Notes: generated from the sequence alone by a model not told the origin. 18,828 nt of DNA from an uncultured Chromatiaceae bacterium (GCA_946481195.1 CAMLNG010000012.1:1-18828), one strand, 5' to 3'. Positions 6,569-14,461 are shown, counted from the first letter of the stretch. Translations and numbers: made by a program.

Positions 6569-7738
6569 ATGACCCAATCAGTCCGCCCGCGTTCGCAGAA
6601 AATTCGTTTAGGCATGTTAGGTGGCGGTGAAGGCGCGTTTATCGGCGCTGTACATCGCCATGCCGCAGCATTAGATGGTCAGACTGAACTGGTTTGCGGT
6701 GCCTTCAGCCGGGACCCCGGCAACAATCAGCGCACTGGTGAGAGCCTCGATCTGGCGCCAGAACGGGTTTACGCCAGCTGGCAACAGATGCTGGACGCAG
6801 AAGCGGCTTTACCCGAAGACGAGCGGATGCAGCTGCTGGTGATAGTCACGCCGAACCAGCTGCATGTGCCGGTCAGTCGCGCTGCGATTGCCGCCGGCTT
6901 TCATGTATTTTGCGAAAAACCGGCCGGTGTTACGCTGGCGGAAACTGAACTGCTCGCAGCCGAACTGGCACAAAGTGACCGGCTTTATGGCCTGGCGCAT
7001 ACTTATCTGGGGTACCCAATGGTGTGGCAGGCGAAACAGCTGGTGGCCGATGGGGTGCTTGGCACTTTACGCAAAATTTATGTCGAATACCCTCAAGGCT
7101 GGCTCACCGACAATTTAGAAGCCAGCGCGCAGAAACAGGCGAGCTGGCGCACAGATCCGGCGCAGGCCGGCAACAGCGGCTGTATGGCCGACATAGGCAC
7201 TCATGCCTTTGGTCTGGCGGAATTTATCAGTGGCCAACGTATCAACCAGCTGTGCGCGGAACTCACCAGCCATGTACCGGGCCGGCGGCTGGACGATGAC
7301 GGTGCGGCGTTATTTAAAACCAGTGGCGGTGCCAGCGGTGTGCTCATTGCCAGCCAAATTTGTGCCGGCGAAGAAAACGCACTGAAAATTCGCCTCTACG
7401 GTGACAAAGGCGGGCTGGAATGGCAGCAGATGGAACCGAACAGCATCATAGTGCGGCCACACGGCGCGCCATTTTACGTGCTGCGTGCTGGTGCCGGTCA
7501 GGCCGGATTAGGCGCTGAAGCGCTGAAACGTTGCCGTTTACCGGCCGGGCACCCGGAAGGTTATTTAGAAGCGATGGCCAATCTGTACCGTGATTTTGCC
7601 AATGCAATCCGCGCCGGTGCACGCGGCACGCCTACAGGTGTACCGGGCATTAGCGCCGGCTTACGCGGCATGGCTTTTATTGACACAGTAAGTCACGTGA
7701 GCAGTGAAAAATGGCAGGCCGTGCCGGATGTAGGCTAA
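6569..7738 (+). CDS. Gfo/Idh/MocA family NAD(P)-dependent sugar oxidoreductase
   Basis: A 389-residue cytosolic oxidoreductase. The N-terminal Rossmann fold has the dinucleotide loop GGGEGAFIG (18-26) and the conserved EKP at 116-118, where K117 is the usual catalytic lysine. The C-terminal alpha/beta domain carries MADIGTHAF, giving the D208-x-x-x-H212 pair expected in this family. Members oxidise or reduce sugars, cyclitols and keto-sugars; some interconvert 3-keto-glucose and glucose or oxidise glycosides at C3. Being first in the operon with periplasmic C3-oxidation genes, it is a good candidate for reducing imported keto-sugar, although direction and substrate are inferred. The frame is open from a TTG at 6545 and an ATG at 6551; ATG 6569 is chosen because AGGA (6558-6561) lies 7 nt upstream and family homology starts after it. 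Confidence 0.9.
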   Translation: MTQSVRPRSQKIRLGMLGGGEGAFIGAVHRHAAALDGQTELVCGAFSRDPGNNQRTGESLDLAPERVYASWQQMLDAEAALPEDERMQLLVIVTPNQLHVPVSRAAIAAGFHVFCEKPAGVTLAETELLAAELAQSDRLYGLAHTYLGYPMVWQAKQLVADGVLGTLRKIYVEYPQGWLTDNLEASAQKQASWRTDPAQAGNSGCMADIGTHAFGLAEFISGQRINQLCAELTSHVPGRRLDDDGAALFKTSGGASGVLIASQICAGEENALKIRLYGDKGGLEWQQMEPNSIIVRPHGAPFYVLRAGAGQAGLGAEALKRCRLPAGHPEGYLEAMANLYRDFANAIRAGARGTPTGVPGISAGLRGMAFIDTVSHVSSEKWQAVPDVG

Positions 7739-7797
7739 GCCGATGAGCGCAGGTGATTAAACCAGCTTGTTGCGACCGAGTTAAATGAGGAAACCGA

Positions 7798-8853
7798 ATG
7801 AATAGTATTCAGGGCCCGGCGATTTTCCTGGCACAGTTTATGGGCGACAGCGCGCCATTTAACAATTTGATTAGTATGGCGAAATGGGCCGCCGATTTAG
7901 GCTACAAAGGCATTCAGGTGCCGACTAACGACCCGGCGCTGTTTGATTTGGCAAAAGCCGCGACGAGTCAGGCTTACTGTGATGACATCAAAGCACAATG
8001 TGCGGCTGTGGGGATCAGCATCACTGAGCTTTCGACACATTTACAGGGGCAGTTGGTGGCGGTGCATCCGGCTTATGACGAGCTCTTTGATAACTTTGCG
8101 CCGGCGCATTTGCGCGGCAATCCCAAGGCGCGCACCGAATGGGCGATTGCCCAGCTGAAGCTGGCGGCCAAAGCCAGTCAGAATTTAGGTTTGAAGGCAC
8201 ACGCCACGTTTTCCGGTGCTTTATTGTGGCATCTGGTGTATCCCTGGCCGCAGCGCCCGGCCGGTTTAGTCGAGCAGGGTTTTGCTGAACTGGCCAAACG
8301 CTGGTTGCCGATTTTAGATGCCTTTGACGCGGCTGGTGTCGATGTCTGTTATGAAATTCACCCGGGCGAAGATTTACACGACGGCGCCAGTTTTGAGCGT
8401 TTTCTCAAAGCTACGAATCACCACCCGCGCGCCAATATCCTGTTTGACCCCAGCCATTTTGTGCTGCAGCAGCTCGATTATCTGGCCTTTATCGACCGCT
8501 ACCATGACCGCATCAAAATGTTCCATGTCAAAGATGCCGAGTTCCGGCCAGACGGCCGTGCCGGCGTTTACGGCGGTTATCAGGACTGGGTCGACCGACC
8601 GGGCCGGTTCCGTTCGTTAGGCGACGGTCAGGTTGATTTTAAAAGCATTTTCAGCAAGTTAACTCAGTACGGTTACCGTGGCTGGGCCGTGCTGGAGTGG
8701 GAATGTTGCTTAAAAGATTCGGCGCAAGGTGCTAAAGAAGGGGCGCCTTTTATCGCCGCGCATCTGATCAACAGGGCCACCAAAGCTTTTGATGATTTCG
8801 CTGGCGGTAGTTCGGATGCCGCGCGTAACCGACGCATTCTGGGTTTGGAATAA
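7798..8853 (+). CDS. Cytosolic sugar phosphate isomerase/epimerase-like TIM-barrel protein
   Basis: A 351-residue AP-endonuclease-2-like TIM barrel without a signal peptide, longer than the exported paralogues in this locus. Likely metal and substrate residues are E186 and H188 in 'CYEIHPGED', D217 and H220 in 'LFDPSHF', H243 and D246 in 'FHVKDAEF', and E300 or E302 in 'VLEWE'. An insertion with 'GVYGGYQDWVDRPGRFRSLGDG' lies between the last two. The family covers ketose 3-epimerases and isomerases, and some members act in C-glycoside or keto-sugar breakdown. Here it probably isomerises or cleaves the imported keto-sugar alongside the Gfo/Idh enzyme 59 bp upstream. The ribosome site GAGGAAA lies just before the ATG. 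The exact reaction cannot be read from sequence. Confidence 0.87.
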   Translation: MNSIQGPAIFLAQFMGDSAPFNNLISMAKWAADLGYKGIQVPTNDPALFDLAKAATSQAYCDDIKAQCAAVGISITELSTHLQGQLVAVHPAYDELFDNFAPAHLRGNPKARTEWAIAQLKLAAKASQNLGLKAHATFSGALLWHLVYPWPQRPAGLVEQGFAELAKRWLPILDAFDAAGVDVCYEIHPGEDLHDGASFERFLKATNHHPRANILFDPSHFVLQQLDYLAFIDRYHDRIKMFHVKDAEFRPDGRAGVYGGYQDWVDRPGRFRSLGDGQVDFKSIFSKLTQYGYRGWAVLEWECCLKDSAQGAKEGAPFIAAHLINRATKAFDDFAGGSSDAARNRRILGLE

Positions 8854-8889
8854 CAAAGCCGGCATAAATCTTTTACCAGTCAAAACAGC

Positions 8890-8914
8890 GGCCGGTGTAG
8901 CGCGACAACCGGCC
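8890..8914 (+). other. GC-rich stem-loop between isomerase and transporter genes
   Basis: GGCCGGT (8890-8896) pairs with ACCGGCC (8908-8914) around an 11-nt loop, with a possible further GT/AC pairing past a bulged A. It lies in the 113-bp gap within the operon and has no T-run. It may stabilise the upstream mRNA segment or mark a processing site rather than terminate. Confidence 0.4.
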
Positions 8915-8966
8915 GGCACATAAAGCGCAACAGACAAGACAACAACAAAAAATCACGGGGATGACG

Positions 8967-10199
8967 ATGAGTACAATAAAAATACGCCTCAGTACGATGA
9001 TGTTTCTGCAGTTTTTTATCTGGGGTGGCTGGTTTGTCACACTGGGCACTTTCTTAAGCCAGAACCTCGGTGCTGACGGCCCGCAAACCGGTATGGCGTT
9101 TTCGACCCAAAGCTGGGGCGCCATTATCGCGCCGTTTTTTATTGGCCTTATCGCTGACCGCTTTTTTAATGCGGAGCGCATTTTGGCGGTCTTACACCTG
9201 ATTGGCGCAGTGTTGATGTATCTGATGGCGCAGGCGACTGATTTCGCGGCATTTTATCCGTTAGTGCTCGGTTATATGCTGGCCTACATGCCAACATTGG
9301 CGCTGGTGAATTCTGTGTCTTTTGGTCAGATGCAACAGCCGGAGCGTGAATTCGGTCAAATCCGCGTCTGGGGCACCATCGGCTGGATCGCAGCCGGTTT
9401 GGTGATTAGCTACCTGTTTGGCTGGGACGCAGCCGACGCCATTGCCGCTGGTGCGCTGCAAAACACTTTCCTGATGTGTGCGGTGGCGTCTTTGGCGCTT
9501 GGTCTGTACAGCTTTACCTTACCAGCCACGCCGCCGGCGGCACGTGGCAGTGAGGTGAAACTGGGTGAGCTGATTGGCCTGGATGCGCTGAAGCTGTTAA
9601 AAGATCGCAACTTTGCGCTGTTTTTTGTCTCGTCCATCCTGATTTGTATCCCGCTGGCGTTTTATTACCAGAATGCCAACCCATTCTTAACCGCTGTTGG
9701 CGTTGAAAACGCCACCGGCAAAATGACGCTGGGGCAAGTGTCGGAAGTGGCGTTTATGCTGGCGCTGCCGCTGTTTTTAAACCGCTTTGGCATCCGCTGG
9801 ACTTTAATTCTCGGCATGGCGGCCTGGGTGCTGCGTTATGTGCTGTTTGCCTATGGCGATGCCGGCAGTGGTGTGGCCTTGTTGCTGGTTGGTATTGCGC
9901 TGCACGGTATTTGTTATGACTTCTTTTTTGTCTCGGGCCAGATTTATACCAACAGCAAAGCCGGTGCAGCTTATAAAAGTGCGGCGCAGGGCCTTATCAC
10001 ACTCGCCACTTACGGCGTTGGCATGCTGATTGGCTTTAGCGTGGCCGGGCAAGTGACACAGGCCTATACCACGGCCTCTGGCGCGGACTGGAACCAGATC
10101 TGGTTATTCCCGGCTGGCTTTGCCGCTGTGGTACTGGTGCTGTTTGCGCTGATTTTCAAAAACGAGACCTTAGCTGCGCAGGATGGCCGTCATGACTAA
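8967..10199 (+). CDS. MFS transporter, nucleoside:H+ symporter (NupG-like) type
   Basis: A 410-residue integral inner-membrane protein with about 12 hydrophobic segments. It begins with 'MMFLQFFIWGGWFVTLGTFL' and carries 'REFGQIRVWGTIGWIAAG' (R133-W140 region), a signature of the nucleoside:H+ symporter family of the major facilitator superfamily. Family relatives import nucleosides by proton symport, but relatives inside sugar operons are commonly assigned to sugars. Here uptake of a periplasmically produced keto-sugar or sugar is the likely job. ATG 8961 and 8967 are both in frame; GGGGA (8957-8961) is better placed for 8967. Its 3' end overlaps the next gene by 8 bp, indicating translational coupling. 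Confidence 0.88.
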   Translation: MSTIKIRLSTMMFLQFFIWGGWFVTLGTFLSQNLGADGPQTGMAFSTQSWGAIIAPFFIGLIADRFFNAERILAVLHLIGAVLMYLMAQATDFAAFYPLVLGYMLAYMPTLALVNSVSFGQMQQPEREFGQIRVWGTIGWIAAGLVISYLFGWDAADAIAAGALQNTFLMCAVASLALGLYSFTLPATPPAARGSEVKLGELIGLDALKLLKDRNFALFFVSSILICIPLAFYYQNANPFLTAVGVENATGKMTLGQVSEVAFMLALPLFLNRFGIRWTLILGMAAWVLRYVLFAYGDAGSGVALLLVGIALHGICYDFFFVSGQIYTNSKAGAAYKSAAQGLITLATYGVGMLIGFSVAGQVTQAYTTASGADWNQIWLFPAGFAAVVLVLFALIFKNETLAAQDGRHD

Positions 10200-11139
10200 A
10201 ACCACCCAGTCTTCTGGTGAGTCACGCCGCAATATGCTGAAACAGCTCGCTGCCGGCGGTGTGGCGCTTGGTGTCGCCGGGCCGTCAATATTACTGAGTG
10301 GCTGTGCGGCAACTGCTCCGCAAACGCCTGCTACAGATGACGTTGCAGCAAATAACGCTGCGCCACTCAAAGGCCGCGTGCGGCACTCAGTCGCCAGCTG
10401 GACTTATGGTCATCTGTCAATTGAAGAGCTGTGCCAGCTGGTCAAATCCTTGGGTTTCAATGCGATCGATTTGGTCGGGCCAAAAGACTGGCCGACGCTG
10501 AAGAAATACGGCATCGACTGCTCAATGTGTAATGGCGCGGAAATTAACCTGGTCAACGGCTGGTGTAACCCGGAATTTCACCCTGAGCTTATCAAACGCT
10601 ACAGAGCGCATATCGATTTAGTTGCTGACGCCGGCTACACCAACCTGATTTGTTTTTCCGGTAATGCCCGCGGCATGGACCGCGAAACCGCACTGAATCA
10701 TGCGGTGGTTGGTTTGTCTCAGATTTTGCCACAGGCCGAACAACGTGGTGTGGTGCTGCAGATGGAGCTTTTTAACAGCAAAGTAGACCATCCGGATTAT
10801 CTGGCCGATAGCTCACGCTTTGGCATCGAGCTTTGTAAGAGACTGAAATCAAATCATTTTAAGCTGCTGTTTGATATCTACCATATGCAAATCATGGAAG
10901 GCGACATCATCCGCAGCATTTCGGACAACCATCAGTATTTTGGCCATTACCACACTGCCGGGGTGCCGGGACGCCATGAAATTGATGACACGCAGGAGCT
11001 GTATTACCCGGCAATCGCCAAGGCGATAGTCGCGACCGGGTTTAAAGGCTATCTGGCGCAGGAATTTATTCCGACGCCGGCAACGCCACAGGGCAAGGTG
11101 CAGTCACTGGCGGACGCAGTCCGGATCTGTGACGTTTGA
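10192..11139 (+). CDS. Tat-exported lipoprotein, hydroxypyruvate isomerase-like TIM barrel
   Basis: A 315-residue protein with a twin-arginine motif (SRRNMLK, RR at 12-13), a hydrophobic core and a lipobox LSGC with Cys38. This indicates export in folded form by Tat followed by lipidation. The barrel resembles hydroxypyruvate isomerase (Hyi-like): 'QMELFNS' (E192), 'LLFDIYHMQIMEGD' (D228, H231), 'FGHYHTAGVPGRHEIDD' (H252-H254 region) and 'LAQEFIP' (E291) supply the metal and substrate residues. Cytosolic Hyi enzymes isomerise hydroxypyruvate and tartronate semialdehyde, which makes little sense for a periplasmic lipoprotein. A role on keto-sugar or elimination products near the GMC enzyme is more likely. 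AGGA (10180-10183) is 8 nt before ATG 10192; an ATG at 10183 overlaps it and is less likely. Confidence 0.85.
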   Translation: MTKTTQSSGESRRNMLKQLAAGGVALGVAGPSILLSGCAATAPQTPATDDVAANNAAPLKGRVRHSVASWTYGHLSIEELCQLVKSLGFNAIDLVGPKDWPTLKKYGIDCSMCNGAEINLVNGWCNPEFHPELIKRYRAHIDLVADAGYTNLICFSGNARGMDRETALNHAVVGLSQILPQAEQRGVVLQMELFNSKVDHPDYLADSSRFGIELCKRLKSNHFKLLFDIYHMQIMEGDIIRSISDNHQYFGHYHTAGVPGRHEIDDTQELYYPAIAKAIVATGFKGYLAQEFIPTPATPQGKVQSLADAVRICDV

Positions 11140-11210
11140 CCTGATACAGCTTTATTCACCGACAGCAGGCGCCGGCAGAGCGCCCACACAACAGATCACA
11201 GGTAAAACAG

Positions 11211-12902
11211 ATGACAACTGCGCAAAATCATTACGACGCCATCGTCGTGGGGTCCGGCATCAGCGGTGGCTGGGCGGCCAAAGAACTGACCGAAAAAGGC
11301 CTCAAAGTGTTGCTGCTCGAACGCGGCCGTAACATTGAACATATCAAAGACTATACCAATGCGATGAAAGAGGCCTGGGACTATCCGCACCGCGACCGGC
11401 CTACTGAGCAAATGAAGCAGGATTATCCGGTGCTCAAACGCGATTATCCGCTGAATGAAAGTACCTTCGGCATGTGGGCCAATGAAAAGGATTCACCTTA
11501 CACCGAGAAAAAACGCTTTGACTGGTATCGCGGTTATCACATGGGCGGGCGGTCATTATTGTGGGGCCGGCAAAGTTATCGCTTAAATGAACGCGATTTT
11601 ACCGCCAACCTGGAAGAAGGCGTGGCCGTAGACTGGCCAATCCGTTATGCCGATTTAGCGCCCTGGTATGATTATGTCGAACGTTTTGCCGGCATTTCCG
11701 GCAACCGCGATGGCCTGGATGTGTTACCGGACGGGCAATATTTGCCAGCGTTTGAGCTCAATATCGTCGAAAAAGACGTCGCCGCACGCATCAAAAAAGC
11801 CTTTGGTGGCAGCCGTCATTTAATTTGTGGCCGCACCGCCAATATCACCCAGCCAAAGCCGGAACAAAACCGTGTCAATTGCCAGTACCGCGCCAAATGC
11901 TGGTTGGGTTGTCCTTTTGGTGCATATTTCAGCACCCAGTCGTCGACTTTACCTGTGGCGATGAAAACCGGCAATTTAACAGTGCGGCCGTTTTCGATTG
12001 TCACTAAAGTGCTGTATGACAAAGACAAAAAACGCGCCCGTGGTGTGGAAGTGCTGGACAGTGAAACCAATCAAACCGTTGAATTTACCAGCAAAATCAT
12101 TTTCTTAAATGCGTCGGCTTTTAACTCCACCTGGATTTTGATGAATTCAGCCACTGACGTGTGGGAAGGTGGTTTGGGTTCGAGCAGCAATGCGCTTGGC
12201 CGCAACGTGATGGACCATCACTTAGGCGTTGGCGCTTATGGCGAAGTCGAAGGTTATCTCGACAAGTACCATTTTGGCCGCCGGCCTACCGGTTTTTATG
12301 TGCCACGCTTCCGTAACTGGGGCGGCGACAAACGCGATTATTTACGCGGTTTTGGTTATCAGGGCGCGGCGAGCCGCGAAAACTGGCGCCGTGATGTCGC
12401 AGAGCTGTCGATTGGCGCCGATTTAAAAGCAGCACTGACTGAACCCGGTCACTGGACCATTGGCATGGGCGGTTTTGGCGAAATGCTACCGCACCATGAC
12501 AACCGGATTTTCCTTGACCCGAAAGTGAAGGACAAATGGGGCTTGCCGGTGCTGGCAATGGACGTCGAGATGAAAGCCAACGAACTGCGCATGCGCAAAG
12601 ACATGATGCAGGATGCGGTGGAGTTCTTTGAAGCAGCCGGTGTGAAAAACGTGCATGGCTATAACGGCGATTACGCGCCGGGTATGGGTATTCACGAAAT
12701 GGGTACGGCCCGGATGGGCCGCGACCCGAAAACGTCGGTGTTAAATGCCAATAATCAGGTGTGGGATGCGCCGAATGTGTTTGTCACCGATGGCGCCTGT
12801 ATGACATCAGCGTCATGCGTCAACCCGTCGCTGACCTATATGGCGCTGACCGCCCGTGCGGCTAATTTCGCCGTCGAAGCGCTGAAAAAAGGGGAACTCT
12901 GA
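11211..12902 (+). CDS. GMC-family FAD dehydrogenase, likely glucoside 3-dehydrogenase large subunit
   Basis: A 563-residue glucose-methanol-choline flavoprotein. The FAD loop GSGISGG is at 14-20, with E37 ending the second strand. The C-terminal catalytic region has H495 in 'GIHEMGTARMG' and N538 in 'CVNPSLTYMALT', the His/Asn arrangement of GMC enzymes. A Cys cluster, C206 and C224-x5-C230-x3-C234, has the spacing described for the [3Fe-4S] site of bacterial FAD glucose dehydrogenase and rhizobial glucoside 3-dehydrogenase. It has no signal peptide and would be carried through Tat by the small subunit encoded next (1-bp gap). Expected reaction: FAD-linked oxidation of a sugar hydroxyl, probably C3 of glucosides judging by the downstream DUF1080 gene, with electrons leaving through the Fe-S cluster. 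A weak AGG ribosome site lies 8 nt upstream. Confidence 0.9.
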   Translation: MTTAQNHYDAIVVGSGISGGWAAKELTEKGLKVLLLERGRNIEHIKDYTNAMKEAWDYPHRDRPTEQMKQDYPVLKRDYPLNESTFGMWANEKDSPYTEKKRFDWYRGYHMGGRSLLWGRQSYRLNERDFTANLEEGVAVDWPIRYADLAPWYDYVERFAGISGNRDGLDVLPDGQYLPAFELNIVEKDVAARIKKAFGGSRHLICGRTANITQPKPEQNRVNCQYRAKCWLGCPFGAYFSTQSSTLPVAMKTGNLTVRPFSIVTKVLYDKDKKRARGVEVLDSETNQTVEFTSKIIFLNASAFNSTWILMNSATDVWEGGLGSSSNALGRNVMDHHLGVGAYGEVEGYLDKYHFGRRPTGFYVPRFRNWGGDKRDYLRGFGYQGAASRENWRRDVAELSIGADLKAALTEPGHWTIGMGGFGEMLPHHDNRIFLDPKVKDKWGLPVLAMDVEMKANELRMRKDMMQDAVEFFEAAGVKNVHGYNGDYAPGMGIHEMGTARMGRDPKTSVLNANNQVWDAPNVFVTDGACMTSASCVNPSLTYMALTARAANFAVEALKKGEL

Positions 12903-12903
12903 G

Positions 12904-13530
12904 ATGGAAAGACGTGACCTGCTAAAAATGATTGCCGCCGCCACTGGCCTCGCTTTTGTCGGTGGAGAAGCCTGGGCCGCAGGCCCACTGGCGAAAGATG
13001 CCGCAGGTGTTAAACCTGTGACCGGAGCCAAAGCCTTATTTGGCGCCGGCGACATTATGCTGCTGGACGAAATTGCTGAAACCATTTTACCGCGTACCGA
13101 CACGCCGGGTGCAAAAGATGCGGCCTGCGGCGCGCAGATGGCTGTGATGGTGCAGGATTGTTATGACGCCAAACAACAAGCGCTGTTTGTCGCCGGGCTT
13201 GCGGCCTTGCAGGCAAGCTGCAAACAACAATATCAGCGCGACTTTTTGCAGCTGACGGCAGCGGAGCGTACCGCCTTGCTAACGCAGCTCGATAAAGACG
13301 CCAGTGCCCGCAACGCGGCCATCGCCAGCAACGACAGCACCAATGTGTCGAACCGCAAAGGTGATGCCTCCATCGAGCCGCATTATTTTACGCTGCTGAA
13401 GCAGCTGAGTATTTTTGTGTTTTTCACATCCAAAGTGGGAGCAACCGAAGTGCTGCGTTATGTCGCAGTACCGGGGCGCTATGACGGCGCGCTGCCGTAT
13501 AAAAAAGGCGATAAGGCCTGGGCGACCTGA
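12904..13530 (+). CDS. Dehydrogenase small subunit, gluconate 2-dehydrogenase subunit 3 family
   Basis: A 208-residue partner of the GMC subunit. The N-terminus ERRDLLK (2-8) plus a hydrophobic stretch and AWA-A (23-26) is a twin-arginine signal peptide; in characterised relatives this subunit carries the folded catalytic subunit across the inner membrane. The body is helical, with the family's 'MLLDEIAETILPRTDTPGA' segment (which marks gluconate 2-dehydrogenase subunit 3 proteins), then 'F...TAAERTALLTQLD' and 'HYFTLLKQLSIFVFFTS..GATEVLRYV..PG.Y' near the C-terminus. The start follows the GMC stop by one base, so the two are translationally coupled. No cytochrome c subunit follows, unlike three-subunit gluconate and glucose dehydrogenases. 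Confidence 0.9.
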   Translation: MERRDLLKMIAAATGLAFVGGEAWAAGPLAKDAAGVKPVTGAKALFGAGDIMLLDEIAETILPRTDTPGAKDAACGAQMAVMVQDCYDAKQQALFVAGLAALQASCKQQYQRDFLQLTAAERTALLTQLDKDASARNAAIASNDSTNVSNRKGDASIEPHYFTLLKQLSIFVFFTSKVGATEVLRYVAVPGRYDGALPYKKGDKAWAT

Positions 13531-13574
13531 TGGCAGGCCTTGGTTTCTATAGCCTGGGTTTTTAGGCAACAGAA

Positions 13575-13596
13575 GGCGCTGTTTTTTAGCAGCGCC
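13575..13596 (+). other. Stem-loop before the DUF1080 gene
   Basis: GGCGCTG (13575-13581) pairs with CAGCGCC (13590-13596) around the loop TTTTTTAG. The T-run is in the loop and not after the stem, so this is not a standard terminator. It sits in the 92-bp gap between the small subunit and DUF1080 genes and could tune the level of the last gene or protect the upstream mRNA. Confidence 0.45.
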
Positions 13597-13622
13597 CCCA
13601 ACTACTTTGTGAGAGTTTTTAT

Positions 13623-14414
13623 ATGCAGCAATTATCAGTTTTATTTAGCGCCGCGCTGGTTTTTAGTGTTGTGGCGCCTGCCTCGCAGGCGGCGACTGAC
13701 ACTTTCCCAACTGCCGCCGAGCTTGCCAAAATGACAGACGCTGAGCGCCATGCGCAGGCCGCCCGCACTGAAGTCTGGACGCCGGTGCCTGCAGTCGTCA
13801 GTTTTGACCAACAGAACGTGCCGTCAGATGCTATCCCGTTACTTGGCAAAGACTTATCGGCCTGGCGGGCGGTGAAAGATGGCGGCGCTGCACAGTGGCA
13901 ACTCAAAGACGGCGTGATGACAGTCGCCCCTGGCAGTGGGGATATCCGCACTGTGGAGAATTTCTGTGATATCCAGCTACATCTGGAGTGGCAGTCACCA
14001 CCGGCAGATCCGGCGAAAACCGGTCAGATGCGCAATAACAGCGGGATTTTTCTGCAGGAGAAATACGAAGTACAAATTCTGGATTCGTACCAAAACCCGA
14101 CTTACCCGAATGGTCAGGCTGGCGCCGTGTACAAACAGACTATTCCGCTGGTGAATGCCACCAAACCAACCGGCCAGTGGCAGGTGTACGACATCATTTA
14201 TAAAGCGCCGCGTTTTGATGGCAGTAAACGTGTCAGTCCAGGCTATGTCACAGTGCTGCACAACGGCGTCTTGCTGCAAAACCATACCGAAATTCTGGGC
14301 ACTACGGAGTGGATTGGCCCACCACAACAACAGCCACACGGCTGTGCGCCGCTGAAACTGCAGGATCATGGCGACAAAGTCAGCTTCCGCAATATCTGGC
14401 TGCGTAAGCTCTGA
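13623..14414 (+). CDS. Secreted DUF1080 protein, 3-keto-disaccharide hydrolase/lyase-like
   Basis: A 263-residue protein with a Sec signal peptide (hydrophobic core about 4-18, cleavage expected after SQA, residue 23) and no lipobox. The mature part has the DUF1080/concanavalin-like beta-sandwich pattern: 'WRAVKDGGAAQWQLKDGVMTV', NNSGIF (138-143), YEVQILDSY (148-156), 'GAVYKQTIPLVNATKPTGQW', HNG (213-215), LQDHG (246-250) and FRNIWLR (255-261). Family members have been characterised as acting on 3-keto-glycosides, cleaving the glycosidic bond after C3 oxidation. It is the last gene of the operon, directly after the predicted C3-dehydrogenase, and this fits the pathway well. GAGAG upstream of the ATG is a modest ribosome site. 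A strong terminator follows. Confidence 0.9.
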   Translation: MQQLSVLFSAALVFSVVAPASQAATDTFPTAAELAKMTDAERHAQAARTEVWTPVPAVVSFDQQNVPSDAIPLLGKDLSAWRAVKDGGAAQWQLKDGVMTVAPGSGDIRTVENFCDIQLHLEWQSPPADPAKTGQMRNNSGIFLQEKYEVQILDSYQNPTYPNGQAGAVYKQTIPLVNATKPTGQWQVYDIIYKAPRFDGSKRVSPGYVTVLHNGVLLQNHTEILGTTEWIGPPQQQPHGCAPLKLQDHGDKVSFRNIWLRKL

Positions 14415-14435
14415 GTGCAGCCGCGGACAAATGTT

Positions 14436-14461
14436 AAAAAGGGCCTGATGGCCCTTTTTTT
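14436..14461 (+). terminator. Intrinsic terminator, probably bidirectional
   Basis: AAAAAGGGCC (14436-14445), loop TGAT, then GGCCCTTTTTTT (14450-14461). A GC stem followed by a long T-run ends the seven-gene operon 22 bp after the DUF1080 stop. The A-run on the other arm makes it usable for the minus-strand VOC transcript too. Confidence 0.9.
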
